Shown: positions 37,004-48,377, counted from the stretch's first letter. The stretch is DNA of 64,000 nt from Armillaria gallica (GCA_037576215.1 JBANDB010000004.1:1426001-1490000), one strand, 5' to 3'. Numbers and translations: made by a program. Notes: generated by a model not told the origin, from the sequence alone.

Positions 37004-37700
37004 GTGTCGAGGTCGAATAGTCCAGCCAAAGAAATTTGAACCACGATCAAGCGGCTCGATGTCTGGGGTACGAAGTCAACAGACATAACAGAACAAACGA
37101 GTAGGACGAACCTGGAGGCACTCAATTTGTCGGTGATTCCGTTGCCGTTCTTGGGTGCAATCGACGTTCATTACGATAACTGGGTCCAATATCTTCAGCA
37201 GCCAGTTCACTTCAGCGCATCGAAATCTTGAAAAATATGTCAGGTAAAAGCCTTAGGCCGGGCATCAAATAGCGGAGCGCATAGAGGCACCTGTTCTTCT
37301 TCAAACGGACCATAGCTGAAATATGGTCGCGTCTCGCACTGGAGTCGCGTTTTGATGGATGGAGGTTGGCCAGGTACCAAGCTACCTGAATAGAGAACTT
37401 TAAGACGACCCTGTAGGATCATGGTAAGCAGATAAAACAGGATCAGTAGCCTTGCGCATACCACATACCATGCCGCTTCTCCAGCTCAAAGTGCGCCTGC
37501 TGCTGAGAATTATCCACGCAGGTCCTTCGCTTGTAATCCTCGGAAGGCATTTGAAAACTGTGTCTGGATCAAGTCTGGATATCAAAAGCGAGTCGTGAAA
37601 CTGTTGTACTCGGCTGGATATTGTACTTGTACCAGAAAATGATAGGCTGAGATCGAAGAGTAGTATTAACAGACGCCAATGGTCTTTGACGTTGCCGATG
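37004..37700 (-). repeat. Repeat pair P, copy 2
   Basis: The second copy of the segment at 32,870-33,640, in the same orientation and about 4.1 kb away. It retains GAGGTCGAATAGTCCAGCCA and the hydrophobic minus-strand frame LFYLLTMILQGRLKVLYSG. Several indels against copy 1 confirm decay. Confidence 0.6.
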
Positions 37701-37899
37701 AAGCTCTTTCGGCATCTTTCGGCATTGCTAACACCAACACTCTCTTGAATGGCAGGAGGGAAATCTTCATGAATAAGCCAAGCGTAAGTATCCACGGGAA
37801 CGGCACCGTCCGAAGACGCCAGGAAGAGAGGTAGAGCAGTAAAATTAGAGCGGACAGATTTACGGTCACGGAATAGGAATCTGAAGGAGATGGTCTGTA

Positions 37900-39147
37900 G
37901 TAAAAGGTTTACCCAAGACTAAAATGAATTATAAATATGGACGTACTTCGAAAATCTGTCGGAATTCTGATAAGGGACGAGGCGCATCATCCTTTGGAGA
38001 TGGGAATGGTGGTACCTAGTACTAGCCTTGCTGACGCGGTAGTAAACGCCTAAACAAGCAGCCTTCTCGTTGTTCTTCGACAGCCTATAGGGAATAACAT
38101 TCAGCTTGGCATGAAAAGACAAAACAGAGCAAAGCGCACATCGACGATTTTCAAGATTCTACCTCCCCTGACTGCAGTGACTCCCCGTAACACCAGGTAA
38201 TACGTTCTTCCTCATTTCACCTAGTGTAAAATCATAGCTTCAACGAGGCGAAAGCGTGCTATTTGCGATAAAATAATCGTCCTGTGTACACCATAATTTT
38301 GTTGAGAGAAAACAGCAGGATATCAAAAATTCTTAACTTCTCGCCTTCCTACAAAGTTGAATACGGTTGTTGCGTCTCTCGATCTTGAAGCTTGAAGCTT
38401 GAAGTTGTAGGAAGCTCAGAGAAAAATTTGAAGGGTAGCCCTTTCTACGATTCCAGAGCTCTAGGATGTGTAAGTGATGATGCGACGTACAGAAGGGCCT
38501 GGGAAATCATTCAGGAAAAGCAGCCAGGCAGAGTCGACCGCCATCCATTTTCAATGCCCCTAAATCAGCTCCTCCAAAACCTGCAGAATGAGGAGTAGTC
38601 GTAATCAGCCCTAATTTCAAAGCGGAGAAGCACGCTACTTACGCGTCTGCAATGTGACAAAACGGTGGGCCAGAGCACTGTTGACATTAGAAAGACGCGG
38701 AGACGAATTGAGCGGAGGTTTCACAGCAGTAAGCGAACGGAAGAGTGACGGCCGACACGTCAGACAAAGAGGTCGAAGATGGGAGTCGCGTTGAAGAAGT
38801 TGCCACGGCCAATTCGTTCCGACTTCCGGTTCGTGGTCATCGGTCCGATTTCGGCCAAATTTTGGCTTCGGCTTTCTTTCTCCTCTTTCCAAGACTGCTG
38901 TCGTCCTGTAGTCCCCGTTCTCTCTCGCTGTCATTTTCCGAAGGACCATTTTGTGAATCAACGAGTGCGGAGCACGACTTTGATGTTGGGCTCATAGCCG
39001 TTGTGGTCGATTTGGTGAGTCGCTCGAACCCATTTTCTGGCACACTGTAGTTTATCACATTTATCAGGAGAAAGACGTCAAGACGTGCTCACGAGCTAGT
39101 CCATTTTCAACATGAGTGCTGGTAGCTGTAAGATGCTCTTTCGCTCT
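37900..39147 (-). repeat. Duplicated block A, reversed copy
   Basis: Reverse complement of A2/A3: AATCTGTCGGAATTCTGA near 37,950 matches the opposite strand of 10,820, and CATCTTCGACCTC... near 38,770-38,960 matches about 9,550 and 18,400 reversed. It contains a private triple CTTGAAG repeat near 38,385-38,406. It ends abruptly at 39,148, where the LTR remnant begins. No gene is supported. Confidence 0.65.
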
Positions 39148-39184
39148 GAGTCGTCTAGTGTTGCCCTGTGGCTACGGGCTTCCA
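39148..39184 (+). repeat. 5' LTR remnant
   Basis: Identical over 37 bases to 40798-40834 (GAGTCGTCTAGTG...GGCTTCCA). The first ~143 bp of the LTR are absent. Confidence 0.85.
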
Positions 39185-39451
39185 CTTTTTTTTTGCAATC
39201 CAACGTGCTCTCTTTCTTTCGCTCTCTTGTTCGCTTTCGTTCCCACACTGGACCCTGCCACGTCATCACGCCATTTCACGCGCCGCACCGCGCAGCAGTA
39301 CCACCTACCTATCTTTGACGCCTTGGACCATCCGGATTCACGTCAACAACCTGTCCAACCCGCTACAAGTCCTCCTCTACCGCCCAGTCACAACCGTTCG
39401 TCATCACCGCTGACTGAACCCAATATTTCTCGCTCGCCTAGCCCTCGACCT

Positions 39452-40411
39452 ATGTCTTCCAAATTGGATCTCCCTACGCTCGCCAACGTCACCTCAATTG
39501 CCGTACTCACTTGGCTGACTCGTTGTGCAGACTCCTTTGAGGCCTGGTCCGCTCTCAATTCTGACAAGAAAATCAAGCCGGAGACGCAGATACTGGTTGC
39601 TGGATTGAAATTGGAACATGCTGAGGCGGCCGCTTGGTGGAACGAGAACCGGGAGTCGTTGAAGAAGCTGGCAACATGGGATGAGTTTGTCGCAAAGGTG
39701 AAGGATCGTTTCGTTCCCTCCAACTGGCGTTTGGATGCACTTGCCGCCTTTTTCTCGGTCAAGCATGCACCTGGAGCAGACTTCCAGTCTTTCGTGTCCG
39801 ACCTCCAAACTGCGCGCAATGCCCTCATATCTGCAGGCACTGGCTACACCATCACCGACTCCACCGTCAAGAACCATCTCTTATTCTTCGCCCATCCCAT
39901 TTTATCTCTTCGCGTTCGCGGTACTACTTCATTTTCGTCATCCTATGGTACCATGAAGCTTGATGCCTTAATCAATCTGATGTCTACGACTTGGGCCAGC
40001 CTAATTGCAGAAAACGTTATTCGAACCAATCCTGCTGCCCCATCCCGAGCCGCCCCTACTGCCCAGATCACTTCTACCCATTCAACAGCATCTACCGCCT
40101 CATCAAACGGCTCACGTTACCCCTTCCCGGATCTTTCCTATGCGGAAAAGGAGACTCTTCGGTCGTCTGGAGGTTGTTTCCATTGCAGAAAAACCCCATC
40201 CTCGCCAAACTGGACGCAGCACAGCGCACGTAACTGCCCTGGAGATTCGGCTGCAGGTATTGCTCCCCGTGCTACCCGACCTCTTCTCCCTCACCAAGTA
40301 GCTGGTGTTATCACCGGGGATGTCGAGGTTCCAGAAACGCCAGGTGCCTTTGTATTAGATGGACCTGACTCCTCCGACTCGGATTATGACACCGACCATG
40401 ACTTTGATTGA
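39452..40411 (+). CDS. Gag-like protein of the LTR element
   Basis: 319 residues from ATG at 39452. The frame is also open upstream to 39116, but that start lies outside the element. Residues 1-190 are a typical retrotransposon Gag core (WLTRCADSFEAWSALN, AAAWWNENRESLKKLATWDE, FVAKVKDRFVP). Near the C-terminus CFHC followed by H and C gives a zinc knuckle with spacing C-x2-C-x11-H-x4-C, wider than the canonical x4. The knuckle is followed by RNCPGD and an acidic tail (SSDSDYDTDHDFD). Gag packages element RNA into particles; with no pol here, mobility would depend on enzymes from another element. The frame is intact, suggesting recent activity. Confidence 0.85.
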   Translation: MSSKLDLPTLANVTSIAVLTWLTRCADSFEAWSALNSDKKIKPETQILVAGLKLEHAEAAAWWNENRESLKKLATWDEFVAKVKDRFVPSNWRLDALAAFFSVKHAPGADFQSFVSDLQTARNALISAGTGYTITDSTVKNHLLFFAHPILSLRVRGTTSFSSSYGTMKLDALINLMSTTWASLIAENVIRTNPAAPSRAAPTAQITSTHSTASTASSNGSRYPFPDLSYAEKETLRSSGGCFHCRKTPSSPNWTQHSARNCPGDSAAGIAPRATRPLLPHQVAGVITGDVEVPETPGAFVLDGPDSSDSDYDTDHDFD

Positions 40412-40640
40412 AGGCTTCCTTCACTATGCATTATCCTTCGCATCGCTCTCGTACTCGCTTTTCTTTGATTGCTATCGTCTTCAGCCGTGTTGCAATATTT
40501 CGGTCACTTCTGTCCTTATGGTCGCACCCGTGAAAGTTGGCTCTTTCCTTGTTCGTTTCGTCCGTGACAATGGTCTTCATGTTTCAGCGTTCCTTTTTCA
40601 GTATGTTTCTTTTCATTTGAACTAGTGTGTTTGTTTTTTA

Positions 40641-40654
40641 GAGTGGGGAGGAGT
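40641..40654 (+). other. Polypurine tract
   Basis: AGAGTGGGGAGGAG directly before the TG of the 3' LTR, as expected for plus-strand priming of an LTR retrotransposon. Confidence 0.8.
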
Positions 40655-40834
40655 GTAACCCGGATGCCGGTTACCTCGGCTATTGCCGGTGTGACGTACA
40701 TACCTTGTATCGCCATGTCACGGCTCTCTAGTCTACCACCACCTGTACCGTCGTTTCTACGAATACCGAGCTCGTTCCTTGCACGTCTGTGTGAGTTGAG
40801 TCGTCTAGTGTTGCCCTGTGGCTACGGGCTTCCA
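40655..40834 (+). repeat. 3' LTR
   Basis: 180 bp with TG...CA ends. It starts with an imperfect palindrome, GTAACC-8 nt-GGTTAC. Its last 37 bp equal the 5' remnant. The sequence after 40834 returns to reversed block A/D (matching the opposite strand of about 17,640). Confidence 0.8.
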
Positions 40835-43183
40835 GCCATCTCATCTATCTCTATCACCAGTATTCAAGTCACGTTAGCGTCCGCGAAAAGCCTTCACCAT
40901 ACTCTGATATTTCTCCATATCAGCCTTTTGGCCATCGGCCCCGCTAAGCGTCCACTTGGTCACTGTATGACTGTTTTTATTTTTGTTTTCGCACTTCATG
41001 GCCCCCAGTCAAGGACTGTACCCTCAGATCCTGACTTTGTACAACCGCCTTGTCGTCTAATCCTAGGACGAGCCTCATCTTTTCCGACTGCCGGTTCTTC
41101 TATGGTTATGCTCTCTCCAGGTTTATCCCGCCCAGCTCCGGGCTCGTGCGGCATACATGGAGACGAATCTCCGTGTAGGCAGTGGGTCCTGCCGGGTCTT
41201 CTTGAGGTGCCTTTGTAGTGGCAATGGCAACAAGCAACAGGATGAAACTTCTCAGCCAGCAATCGCAGGCTCACTGCGAAGGAGAAAAGTCAATGCTTCG
41301 ACTTCTTTGTACCTCGATGGCGTCAAACAGGAGCGATCATTTTTGCCCATAAAGTTGCCGCATTGTACGTACTATTCACCTGATCTTTCATTATAGCGCT
41401 AATCATCACATCTAGACGCTCTCTACTCCATATCGCGCCCTTCAGACTTCAAAGCCTCCAGCACCACGCGCTCCTAACCTTCCGTCCAGCCCAGTATCCT
41501 CACCGAAACTGCCGAGTTCAAGAGAAACTCTCCAGTATTTCCCTATCAGCTTGATCTCTCGCAGTCACTTCCCACCACGTCTCCCTTCTCCTTCAATGTG
41601 ATCCACGTATTGGCTACCAGGTAGTTTGAAGAATGGTGCCGCCATCACCGGCTACCAGCGTCATTATCGAATCAATCAATTAGCCGCTCACACGCCAATA
41701 ATTCTCGTACCTCCCTGGCGACGATCTCTTGCATCTCTCGTAATCCAGTCCCGGAGCCGCAGAAACATTGCTGTTACATATGCATGGTGGGGCCTTGTCT
41801 TTCATTCTGCTGTCTGAACGGTGTAGCAGCTATTCGGCACAACTGTAGGAGGATGGAAAAGGCGAAGGGCGTAGGCATTGATTAAAAGCTGCAGGTGATA
41901 GTTTTGGCGAACCTTATATGAGGTCGAGCAGCGGAGGGTGTTCTTGATAACGGTGGCATTGTGTTACGCAAAGGAGACGGCAGCCATCTTCGAGAGACCC
42001 GCAACGTCGTGTGTTCATGTCGCGTGAAAGACAGATATCGGTGCAGTTGCGGATTGCATATCCTAGGCGGACGGTGGCAACGAGGGCTCAACAAATAAAT
42101 TCTTGAAACCCCTTGGCCGTCATTACCTGTTTTCAAAAGTACTTTCAAAACTTTCCCCGATACATGACGCCCACTTGTCACCAAGTATCGACCTTCTATT
42201 TGACATACTCTTTTGCACGCATACATCCCCCGCTGCATCCAAATAATCCAGTCTACCATGATTGCGTGGGATGAAGCACACGATCTTATGACAGAAGTTA
42301 AATGTATGTCTTCGTTTCTTTCCTTCCGTCAATTATGTTTAGCTGATGGGCGTTTGATAGATGCTATATGCTAAGTATTTTAATCTAGTGGGGAGTTACG
42401 GTCGATCTAGCGTTGTTTATTATCATCCCAATCTAACTGCCTGATATCACCCCTCAAATTTGTGATGCGTTCATTGGGGTGGAGTAACATGAACGACATT
42501 CATTCGGAGCTCCGCAAGCGAAAAGACGGCGACGCCCGGTAGTGAAGCATAACGCTGAGAGAAGAGATCAACAAGCCTTACGAAGAATAACACCCACTTG
42601 TTCGTCAATGAGATCGCTGATGGTCCGTTCTTCCCATTCGTGTTGGAAAGGGTCCGATTCATTCTCTGCGTGTAGATATGTCTCGTTCAACGATAAACGG
42701 TGGAGGAGTATCATTGCAGAATATTTTGGGGCTGAATGAAGATCTAGCACTGCATGATGTGATGGAAAGGTATACCTGTGCTTTAATGCACTTTTGGACG
42801 CATACAAATGGGAAACTTTACCGTTTCACCTATGCTGGGATACGTGTTTCGATGAAGCGTTGATATTTTGAGGCGATACATATCATACATTGGTCTCACG
42901 TAGCCGCGGAGTTAATAGATTACCAAAAGAAAGAGCGCATACACGTGGAAGGCTGGATTCAAGTTCTTGGGCGTCTATCTTCGCGAATGCTGATGGTTGT
43001 GATGCAATTGGATGGGGACGGCCCGGCACAACAGGTATTGTTTTCTCCCCAATGCGCCAGTGAACCGACAGCCTTGTCACCACACCAAGTCGATCCCCAG
43101 AGGAGCTTTAGTAAGTAGTGCGTGCCGCAGCATAACCGTTCATCTCCACGTCCTCATTTCTCTAAAACCTAGGAAATTTCGAA
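40835..43183 (-). repeat. Duplicated block D, reversed copy, upstream of HET5
   Basis: Reverse complement of D1/D2 (for example CCTTCACCATACTCTGAT near 40,890 against 17,560; 41,590-41,650 against 16,790; sub-repeat 42,390-42,800 against 6,510-6,930). Minus-strand relic exons are SILGDKWASCIGESFES (about 42,130-42,190), the frame LVATVRLGYAIRNCTDIC (about 42,030-42,085) and a frame ending RTISDLIDEQVGVILRKAC at 42,568. Plus-strand frame 41,157-41,396 (METNLRVGSGSCRVF) matches 17,062-17,301. The last ~200 bp resemble the HET upstream box. No intact gene. Confidence 0.6.
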
Positions 43184-44999
43184 ATGAATGAGCTTGAATG
43201 GTGGAAGCGTTATCACGGTGGGGGGTATCCATGGCTTCAAGACGATTCTAACCATGTAAGCCTATGAAAATCCCGACATACAGCAAGAAAATAACGTACT
43301 TCAGTGTAAAAACATGCATCTCAAGTCTGCAAGTCTACCAGAAGTCACCCTCACAGCGTTTACCGAGGTTGGTGAACCAGAATCATCCATTTCGGTAATA
43401 AAGCAACGGACCTACACTGATAGAAATCCCGTCATACCATCCTCTCTTGCCGACACTCCCTGCACCCGTCTCGGTATCGAAGGGCTCTTAGGGAAACTGA
43501 ATACTATGCTCGGGACGTCGTACACCTTGGAAATCCGCTCCCTATCCTCTCTCCTTGAAGTCTACATCCGCAAGAACTACGACTTTGGCACTGTTTACAG
43601 TCACCTCCGCCAATTTTGGTACTCTGACTTGACCGACATCGAAGACAAGCTACAGACTCGCGAAGCATGGGATCATCAGATGAGGCGAGATGCACTCGTA
43701 AATGACAAGATCATTGGTCCCCTGCTGCCCCCTCGACGCGTTTGGGATCTGTTCAGCAATCGGGTGGTGCCATGGTGGGTTACACGCATGGTGAATCACA
43801 GTCATCCATGGGCAATATCACATGCGTGGGTGAAAGAAGAGGATCGTGTGGATCTCCGTACACCCATCAACGGATGCGAATGGCCCGTGCCGATGCCAAG
43901 GGATGCTAACCTCGATCTCATCCGCATCGAGATGCTCAACGAGGGTGCAGAGTACGTATGGTTGGACGTTCTCTGTTTAAGACAGGTGGGCGGACGTGGG
44001 GAGGATCTGCGTGCGGAGGAGTGGAAGCTGGACGTGCCCACTATCGGATGTGTGTACGCCATGGCATATAACCGGTTGGTGTGCTACCTCAGCGGGCTGG
44101 GTCGTCTCTTTAGTTTGAAGGAGGATGACTTGGAGAGTGACAGATGTTGGTTCAGATGGGCGTGGACGCTGCAGGAGACCCAACGTCATATAATCATTGG
44201 CGGGGATACAGGAGATGTCAGATTTACGGAAAAGGATATGCGGACAAGGGTTGAGCATCGACTATCTTTGCTGGAGCAGGGCGCCGGTGGTGCCGGACCA
44301 GGCATGCCTGTGTTTATTGCCCTATCAGAGATGCAGAAGCGAGTGTCGACAAATCGTGTGGACAGGGTTGCAGGGTTGTCTTATCTTCTGCTGACGGAAG
44401 GAATTCCGGCGTATTATGCGGCACAGTCTGAAGAGGAAGCGTGGAATGCACTGGTCGACGAGATGGTGCCAAGAGAAAGGGCGCACATGTTCTTCCTGTA
44501 TCCTCAACCCGGGAACGGGAGCAAGTGTTGGCGACCATCATGGAAGCAAGCCATGACTGAGGTGCTGCCGCCGCCGCACCTGAGTGACCTTGATTATGGC
44601 TGGGATGGGTCCGTTCAGCATACAAAAGAGAAAGATGCTGACTGGTTTGATGGAACCTGTATCAAATCAGGTTATGTGCGGGGATTGTCCCAAGGATCGC
44701 TGGAGGGGAATTTCCGACAGGGAGAGTTAATCATTGAAGGTAGAACCGGTGCGAAGCACACCTTCATGGTCGTCGCCGATCACCAATACCCAATACCTGA
44801 GGGCTTATAAGCACTGGCAGGCAGTCCCCCATTCGATTTTTTGCAGCAAATTTTCAAAAAGCAATGCTGGGTCATTGGGAAAAGACTTCCCAAGCAGATG
44901 TTCAAGAAAGTCTCGATCTTCCGGATGCCTGACGAGGAGGAAGTGAAGCAGCTGCATGATCTAGGTATTGCTACAAATGACGGCATTGCTCTTGTTTGA
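43184..44999 (+). pseudogene. HET-domain gene copy HET5, one late nonsense codon
   Basis: Exon 1 (43184-43255, 24 codons, MNELEWWKRYH) is followed by a 49-bp phase-0 intron (43256-43304, GTAAGC...TTCAG) and exon 2 from 43305. HET motifs PWAISHAW, YVWLDVLCLRQ, KLDVPTIGCVY and RWAWTLQE are present. At 44808-44810, TAA replaces the Tyr of EGLYALVG. The frame then stays open to 44999 with CWVIGKRLPKQMFKKVSIF, so the break is recent. The truncated product would keep the whole HET domain and lose only the last ~62 residues, so it may still be active. No other frame break is seen. Confidence 0.8.
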
Positions 45000-46936
45000 G
45001 ATGCGCGTACCTTTGTGACGACTTTTGATAGTACAGATTCAATACTGGTCACATTGAACCCCATAGCATAAACATGTGTAATGTAGCTTTTGATGCAATG
45101 GATGGTATTCTCTTCGAACCTTATATACTCCGTTTAATACTCGCTATCAAATCACCTCTGATGTCTGCCTTCGCAAACCTTCTCATTGTCTCAGTGATAG
45201 TTCTACTTATCATCGTGGAAGATGGCATTGACGGGTTTCACACCCAGCCTTAACTTTCATCTTTTCGGAACGTCCGTGTCCATGTCAAACCCGTCATTTA
45301 TGAATATCACAGCTATCCTTGGCTAGCTTGAAAGCGAACCGAGCTCCGAGGTCTTTGAGGAGATGAATCGTGATTTGTGCTTATTATCTCTCATTCCATC
45401 GCGTTCAGCTCATCCCAGCAATTACGCCCATTGGATCCAGGATGGCCAGGCGGAGAGAGTACAGATCATTGAACTCCCTGCGGCCGCCCCATTAAAACAA
45501 GATGGTTTTAGCTCTTGCTAAAAAGAAGCCATATAAGGACAACGGCAACAAGGAGCGGCGATAATATAACATCTACGATATGAAACATCATGGATGCGAC
45601 GGCTGTGGTCCATTGCATAAAGCAATACTGCGAGTAGCAGTGACGGCTGCCGGACATCTTTAAACTCAGATAAACGTGGCTCGTTCATAAACCTCCGCCT
45701 AATAGTGATCATACTGAATAAACATACATCGAGCTGTAGATAGAACTTGATTGTAATATTAAACATCAAGGAGAACTTACGAGTTAAATGGTAGCTCGCC
45801 ATTTGACAGGGTATTCCGTAGCCATTATCGAGGGACGGCTGAAAGGAAACTCTGCGATAGGTGCAAGCTCGCTTCAAGAGGTTCTCGCATTCCATGTATC
45901 ACCTGCAGTAGTGTCAGACGCGTAAACTAGTCATATACCGCTTGGCGATGGCGAAGGGAACCTCTAGAAGAGCCTGCCATGCGTGCAATAAATTACCGAA
46001 GATCGTAACTCAAAGTAATGATGCATCTGATTCACCTACTCCACCATGGATATCGCCACTGCGGTTGGCCAAGATCTGATACTTTGATAGATGGTGGACG
46101 ACCGAGGAAACGTGCGGATATCAGGAGGCAAACAAATTTAATTGATAAATCCTTGGGCAGTGCGAACGCAGCACAAAAAATTGGGATCGCGACAGGCAGC
46201 GATAACCATAGTAGCACGGCAGAACCATCTGGAACAATGCAAAGAGTTTGGTGCCTTTGGAGGGACCGAAGGTTTGCACAACATCATGACAAGCGATATA
46301 CATCCGGAGAGAGTCGGGTACTCTAGAGTCGTAGACGCCGGTCGCAAACGCATCGAGACGTGCAATGAAGAGTATAGAACACGTTTCATGGGGACTGTAT
46401 TTCACAGGCCGCAAGATGTGGGCGAAAGGACCGTAATTTTCGAGTTTTATGGACGATACTATTTCCCAGCTATAAAAGATCATTGAACAAGGCCAAAAAT
46501 TACGTTGAAGAGTACCCACGGAAACTTCACAATCGAAAAACTTTCCACCATCAGCTCAGGCCATCAGCAAAACCCATCTTCAGCGAAAAGAGTTGTAGTT
46601 GAGAAGTCCCAGTACGACATATTTGAACGCCGAATTTCTAAGGCGACGCCGCTCTCAAGCTTCCAGGTAGCACCACAGGATTTCTGTAGGTCAAAATCAG
46701 GCCCAAGGATCTTCCTTGGCTTCTCGTCTCGACTCAGAAGGCCCAGGTGGCAGGACTTTGAAGAAAGTTTGAAAGAGACGGAGAATTACCCGAGCGTGGA
46801 TGTCGACGAGATCATGAGTAGACGTTCGGCACGGTTCCGCATGATCCGGCGATCCACGATGACATCATGACCCTCTTGTTTCTTTTTTACCCCACTGGGC
46901 TCTTCAAGCTTAGCTTAGTGACTATCTCGCAATAGG
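45000..46936. other. Intergenic, weak ORFs only
   Basis: The B/C block expected after a right-arm HET gene is missing here. A minus ORF at 45,518-45,895 (125 codons; GTAAGT and CTACAG inside suggest a broken exon pair) and a plus ORF at 46,505-46,870 (121 codons) are not recognised. 46,121-46,519 minus resembles 36,455-36,901. From about 46,810 the sequence is shared with 59,210-59,362, the upstream part of the F-box duplication. Confidence 0.4.
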
Positions 46937-48037
46937 ATGCACATCCGACTTCGCCGCAAGTCCCAGGCACCTACCTGCATCTTACTTTCTTTGCCTGCCG
47001 AATTGTTGGAGCGCATCCTCCATGAATCCTGTAATACAGATCGCAAGGCCCTCCGTTCCACATGTACCCATCTGTGCAGGATTGTTACGCCTTTCGTATT
47101 CGAGACGTTAGTCATTGATATCGCAAAAACGTCTCTCTCCAATTCCCGGGATCGCCTGAGGTTCTTCACTGCCCTCGTCTCAGGCAAGACACTCGTGCGA
47201 CATATAAGACACTTGCACCTCGTCTCACTAACGATTCCGGTCAGGAATCGTTTGGGGATATTGGACCGGGTTTTCTTCAAGAAGAGAGAGGATAAAAAGT
47301 CCAAGAAGCTGGAGGCACTGCTCGCTGCTGCGATCCCATTCATGACATCGCTCCAGAGTGTCAAGTATGATCGAACAGATGCGGAACTACTAACAAGTGC
47401 TGCTCTTTCTGAGCAGCTATCGTATATCCCCTGCATGTCTGTGGTATTGATAAACAACCGAAGCTCCACGATCCCTTGCATTAACCTCGACTTCCTCCAT
47501 ATCGCCGAACTCAGCATCCTTGGACCCTGGTACCTCGAATTTACAGTCACACTCATATCAAACAACCCCCGTTTATCATCGGTTGGCCTCGACACCCACA
47601 TATATCCATCAGATCCCGCATCCATGGCCATTCTCGAACATCCCAAAGGAATGTATAGGTGCATCACGAATCTCTCACTCTGCGGGAAATGGGCACTGCG
47701 CCACTCCAACGTACCGATTCTGGTTCTCAAACTACGTCATTTGCGATCTCTCGAACTCTGCATAGAGTGTGTAGCGTCCGAGTTCTGGGCAGCGCTGCAG
47801 GACGAGCGGATATGTATTCAACGGGTGTCCCTTTCTCTTTCTGACAACGATCCTGCGCTATTTGACTATTTATGTTCGTATTCCGGATTGCAAAGTCTCT
47901 TTCTGCGGATCAGATCGGGTTTTGGGGAAGAGACTAGGAACGGCATGGTAATGGTACACGAGAGACACAGGAAATTAGTGGAGTGCAAGCCTCCAGGGCT
48001 CCAATTTGCGCCGTATGATGTTGAGGACTTTTCTTGA
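46937..48037 (+). CDS. F-box protein with LRR-like C-terminal region
   Basis: An intronless 366-codon frame. Residues ~17-58 form an F-box (LLSLPAELLERILHES, then LRSTCTHLCRIVTPFVFE). The rest has leucine-rich, LRR-like segments (FLHIAELSILGPWYL, LRHLRSLELCIE, LQSLFLRIRSGF). F-box proteins recruit substrates to SCF ubiquitin ligases; the substrate is unknown. The decayed duplicate at 59363-60450 aligns throughout. Compared with it, this copy has one extra T in the run at about 48,031, so it ends DVEDFS rather than DVEDFLEG. Which end is ancestral is unclear. Confidence 0.85.
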   Translation: MHIRLRRKSQAPTCILLSLPAELLERILHESCNTDRKALRSTCTHLCRIVTPFVFETLVIDIAKTSLSNSRDRLRFFTALVSGKTLVRHIRHLHLVSLTIPVRNRLGILDRVFFKKREDKKSKKLEALLAAAIPFMTSLQSVKYDRTDAELLTSAALSEQLSYIPCMSVVLINNRSSTIPCINLDFLHIAELSILGPWYLEFTVTLISNNPRLSSVGLDTHIYPSDPASMAILEHPKGMYRCITNLSLCGKWALRHSNVPILVLKLRHLRSLELCIECVASEFWAALQDERICIQRVSLSLSDNDPALFDYLCSYSGLQSLFLRIRSGFGEETRNGMVMVHERHRKLVECKPPGLQFAPYDVEDFS

Positions 48038-48377
48038 GGGATGACTATGGCCTATGGCTAAAGAAATTCCATCGTTTGTACACATATCTCTATAACTCGG
48101 CAGACTTTCGTATCTTCTCCTAAAGCTGTAGTAAAGGGAAATCTCGCATAGCAGTCTGTCATGGCACCGTTAGTAAAGGGAGTCATGATTAACTTTTAAG
48201 AAACCGAAAGCAGTGCTTACTCCCAATACGATACAGCGACAACGGGATATTGGACAAATAGTATTAAAACGATTCTAAACGAATAAATATCCACAGATCT
48301 GTCTTCTCCACTAAAAAACCTCGATATCATGCATACGCAGTTTCTGTTGATGTCAGTCCAAAAGAATATAAGTAAAG
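48038..48377. other. Intergenic after the F-box gene
   Basis: The first ~90 bp (GGGATGACTATGGCCTATGG, ACACATATCTCTATAA) are shared with 60,441-60,530 after the duplicate F-box copy and mark the end of that duplication. The rest is AT-rich with nothing recognised. It is bounded by the convergent gene at 48378. Confidence 0.6.

Larger units (their letters stand above)
39148..40834 (+). mobile_element. Non-autonomous LTR element with gag only (TR-GAG-like)
   Basis: A 3' LTR (40655-40834) starts TGTAACCC and ends GGCTTCCA, preceded by a polypurine tract. The last 37 bases of the same LTR are repeated at 39148-39184, giving a truncated 5' LTR. Between them is one gag frame and only ~240 bp of sequence before the tract, so no protease, reverse transcriptase or integrase is present. 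The element sits in a reversed A/D block. The missing 5' LTR and ~240 bp of flank were removed together. No TGG-type primer-binding site follows the 5' remnant. Confidence 0.8.

Noticed and set aside
39116..39451. Upstream start for the gag frame at 39116
   Set aside because: This ATG lies in the flanking block-A sequence, outside the LTR element. The ATG at 39452 precedes the conserved Gag core.
43184..44999. HET5 as a fully intact gene
   Set aside because: TAA at 44808-44810 interrupts a C-terminus conserved in the intact copies.
46915..47730. 271-codon ORF on the minus strand
   Set aside because: It lies antisense to the F-box gene, whose plus frame is conserved with the duplicate. The antisense frame is not.
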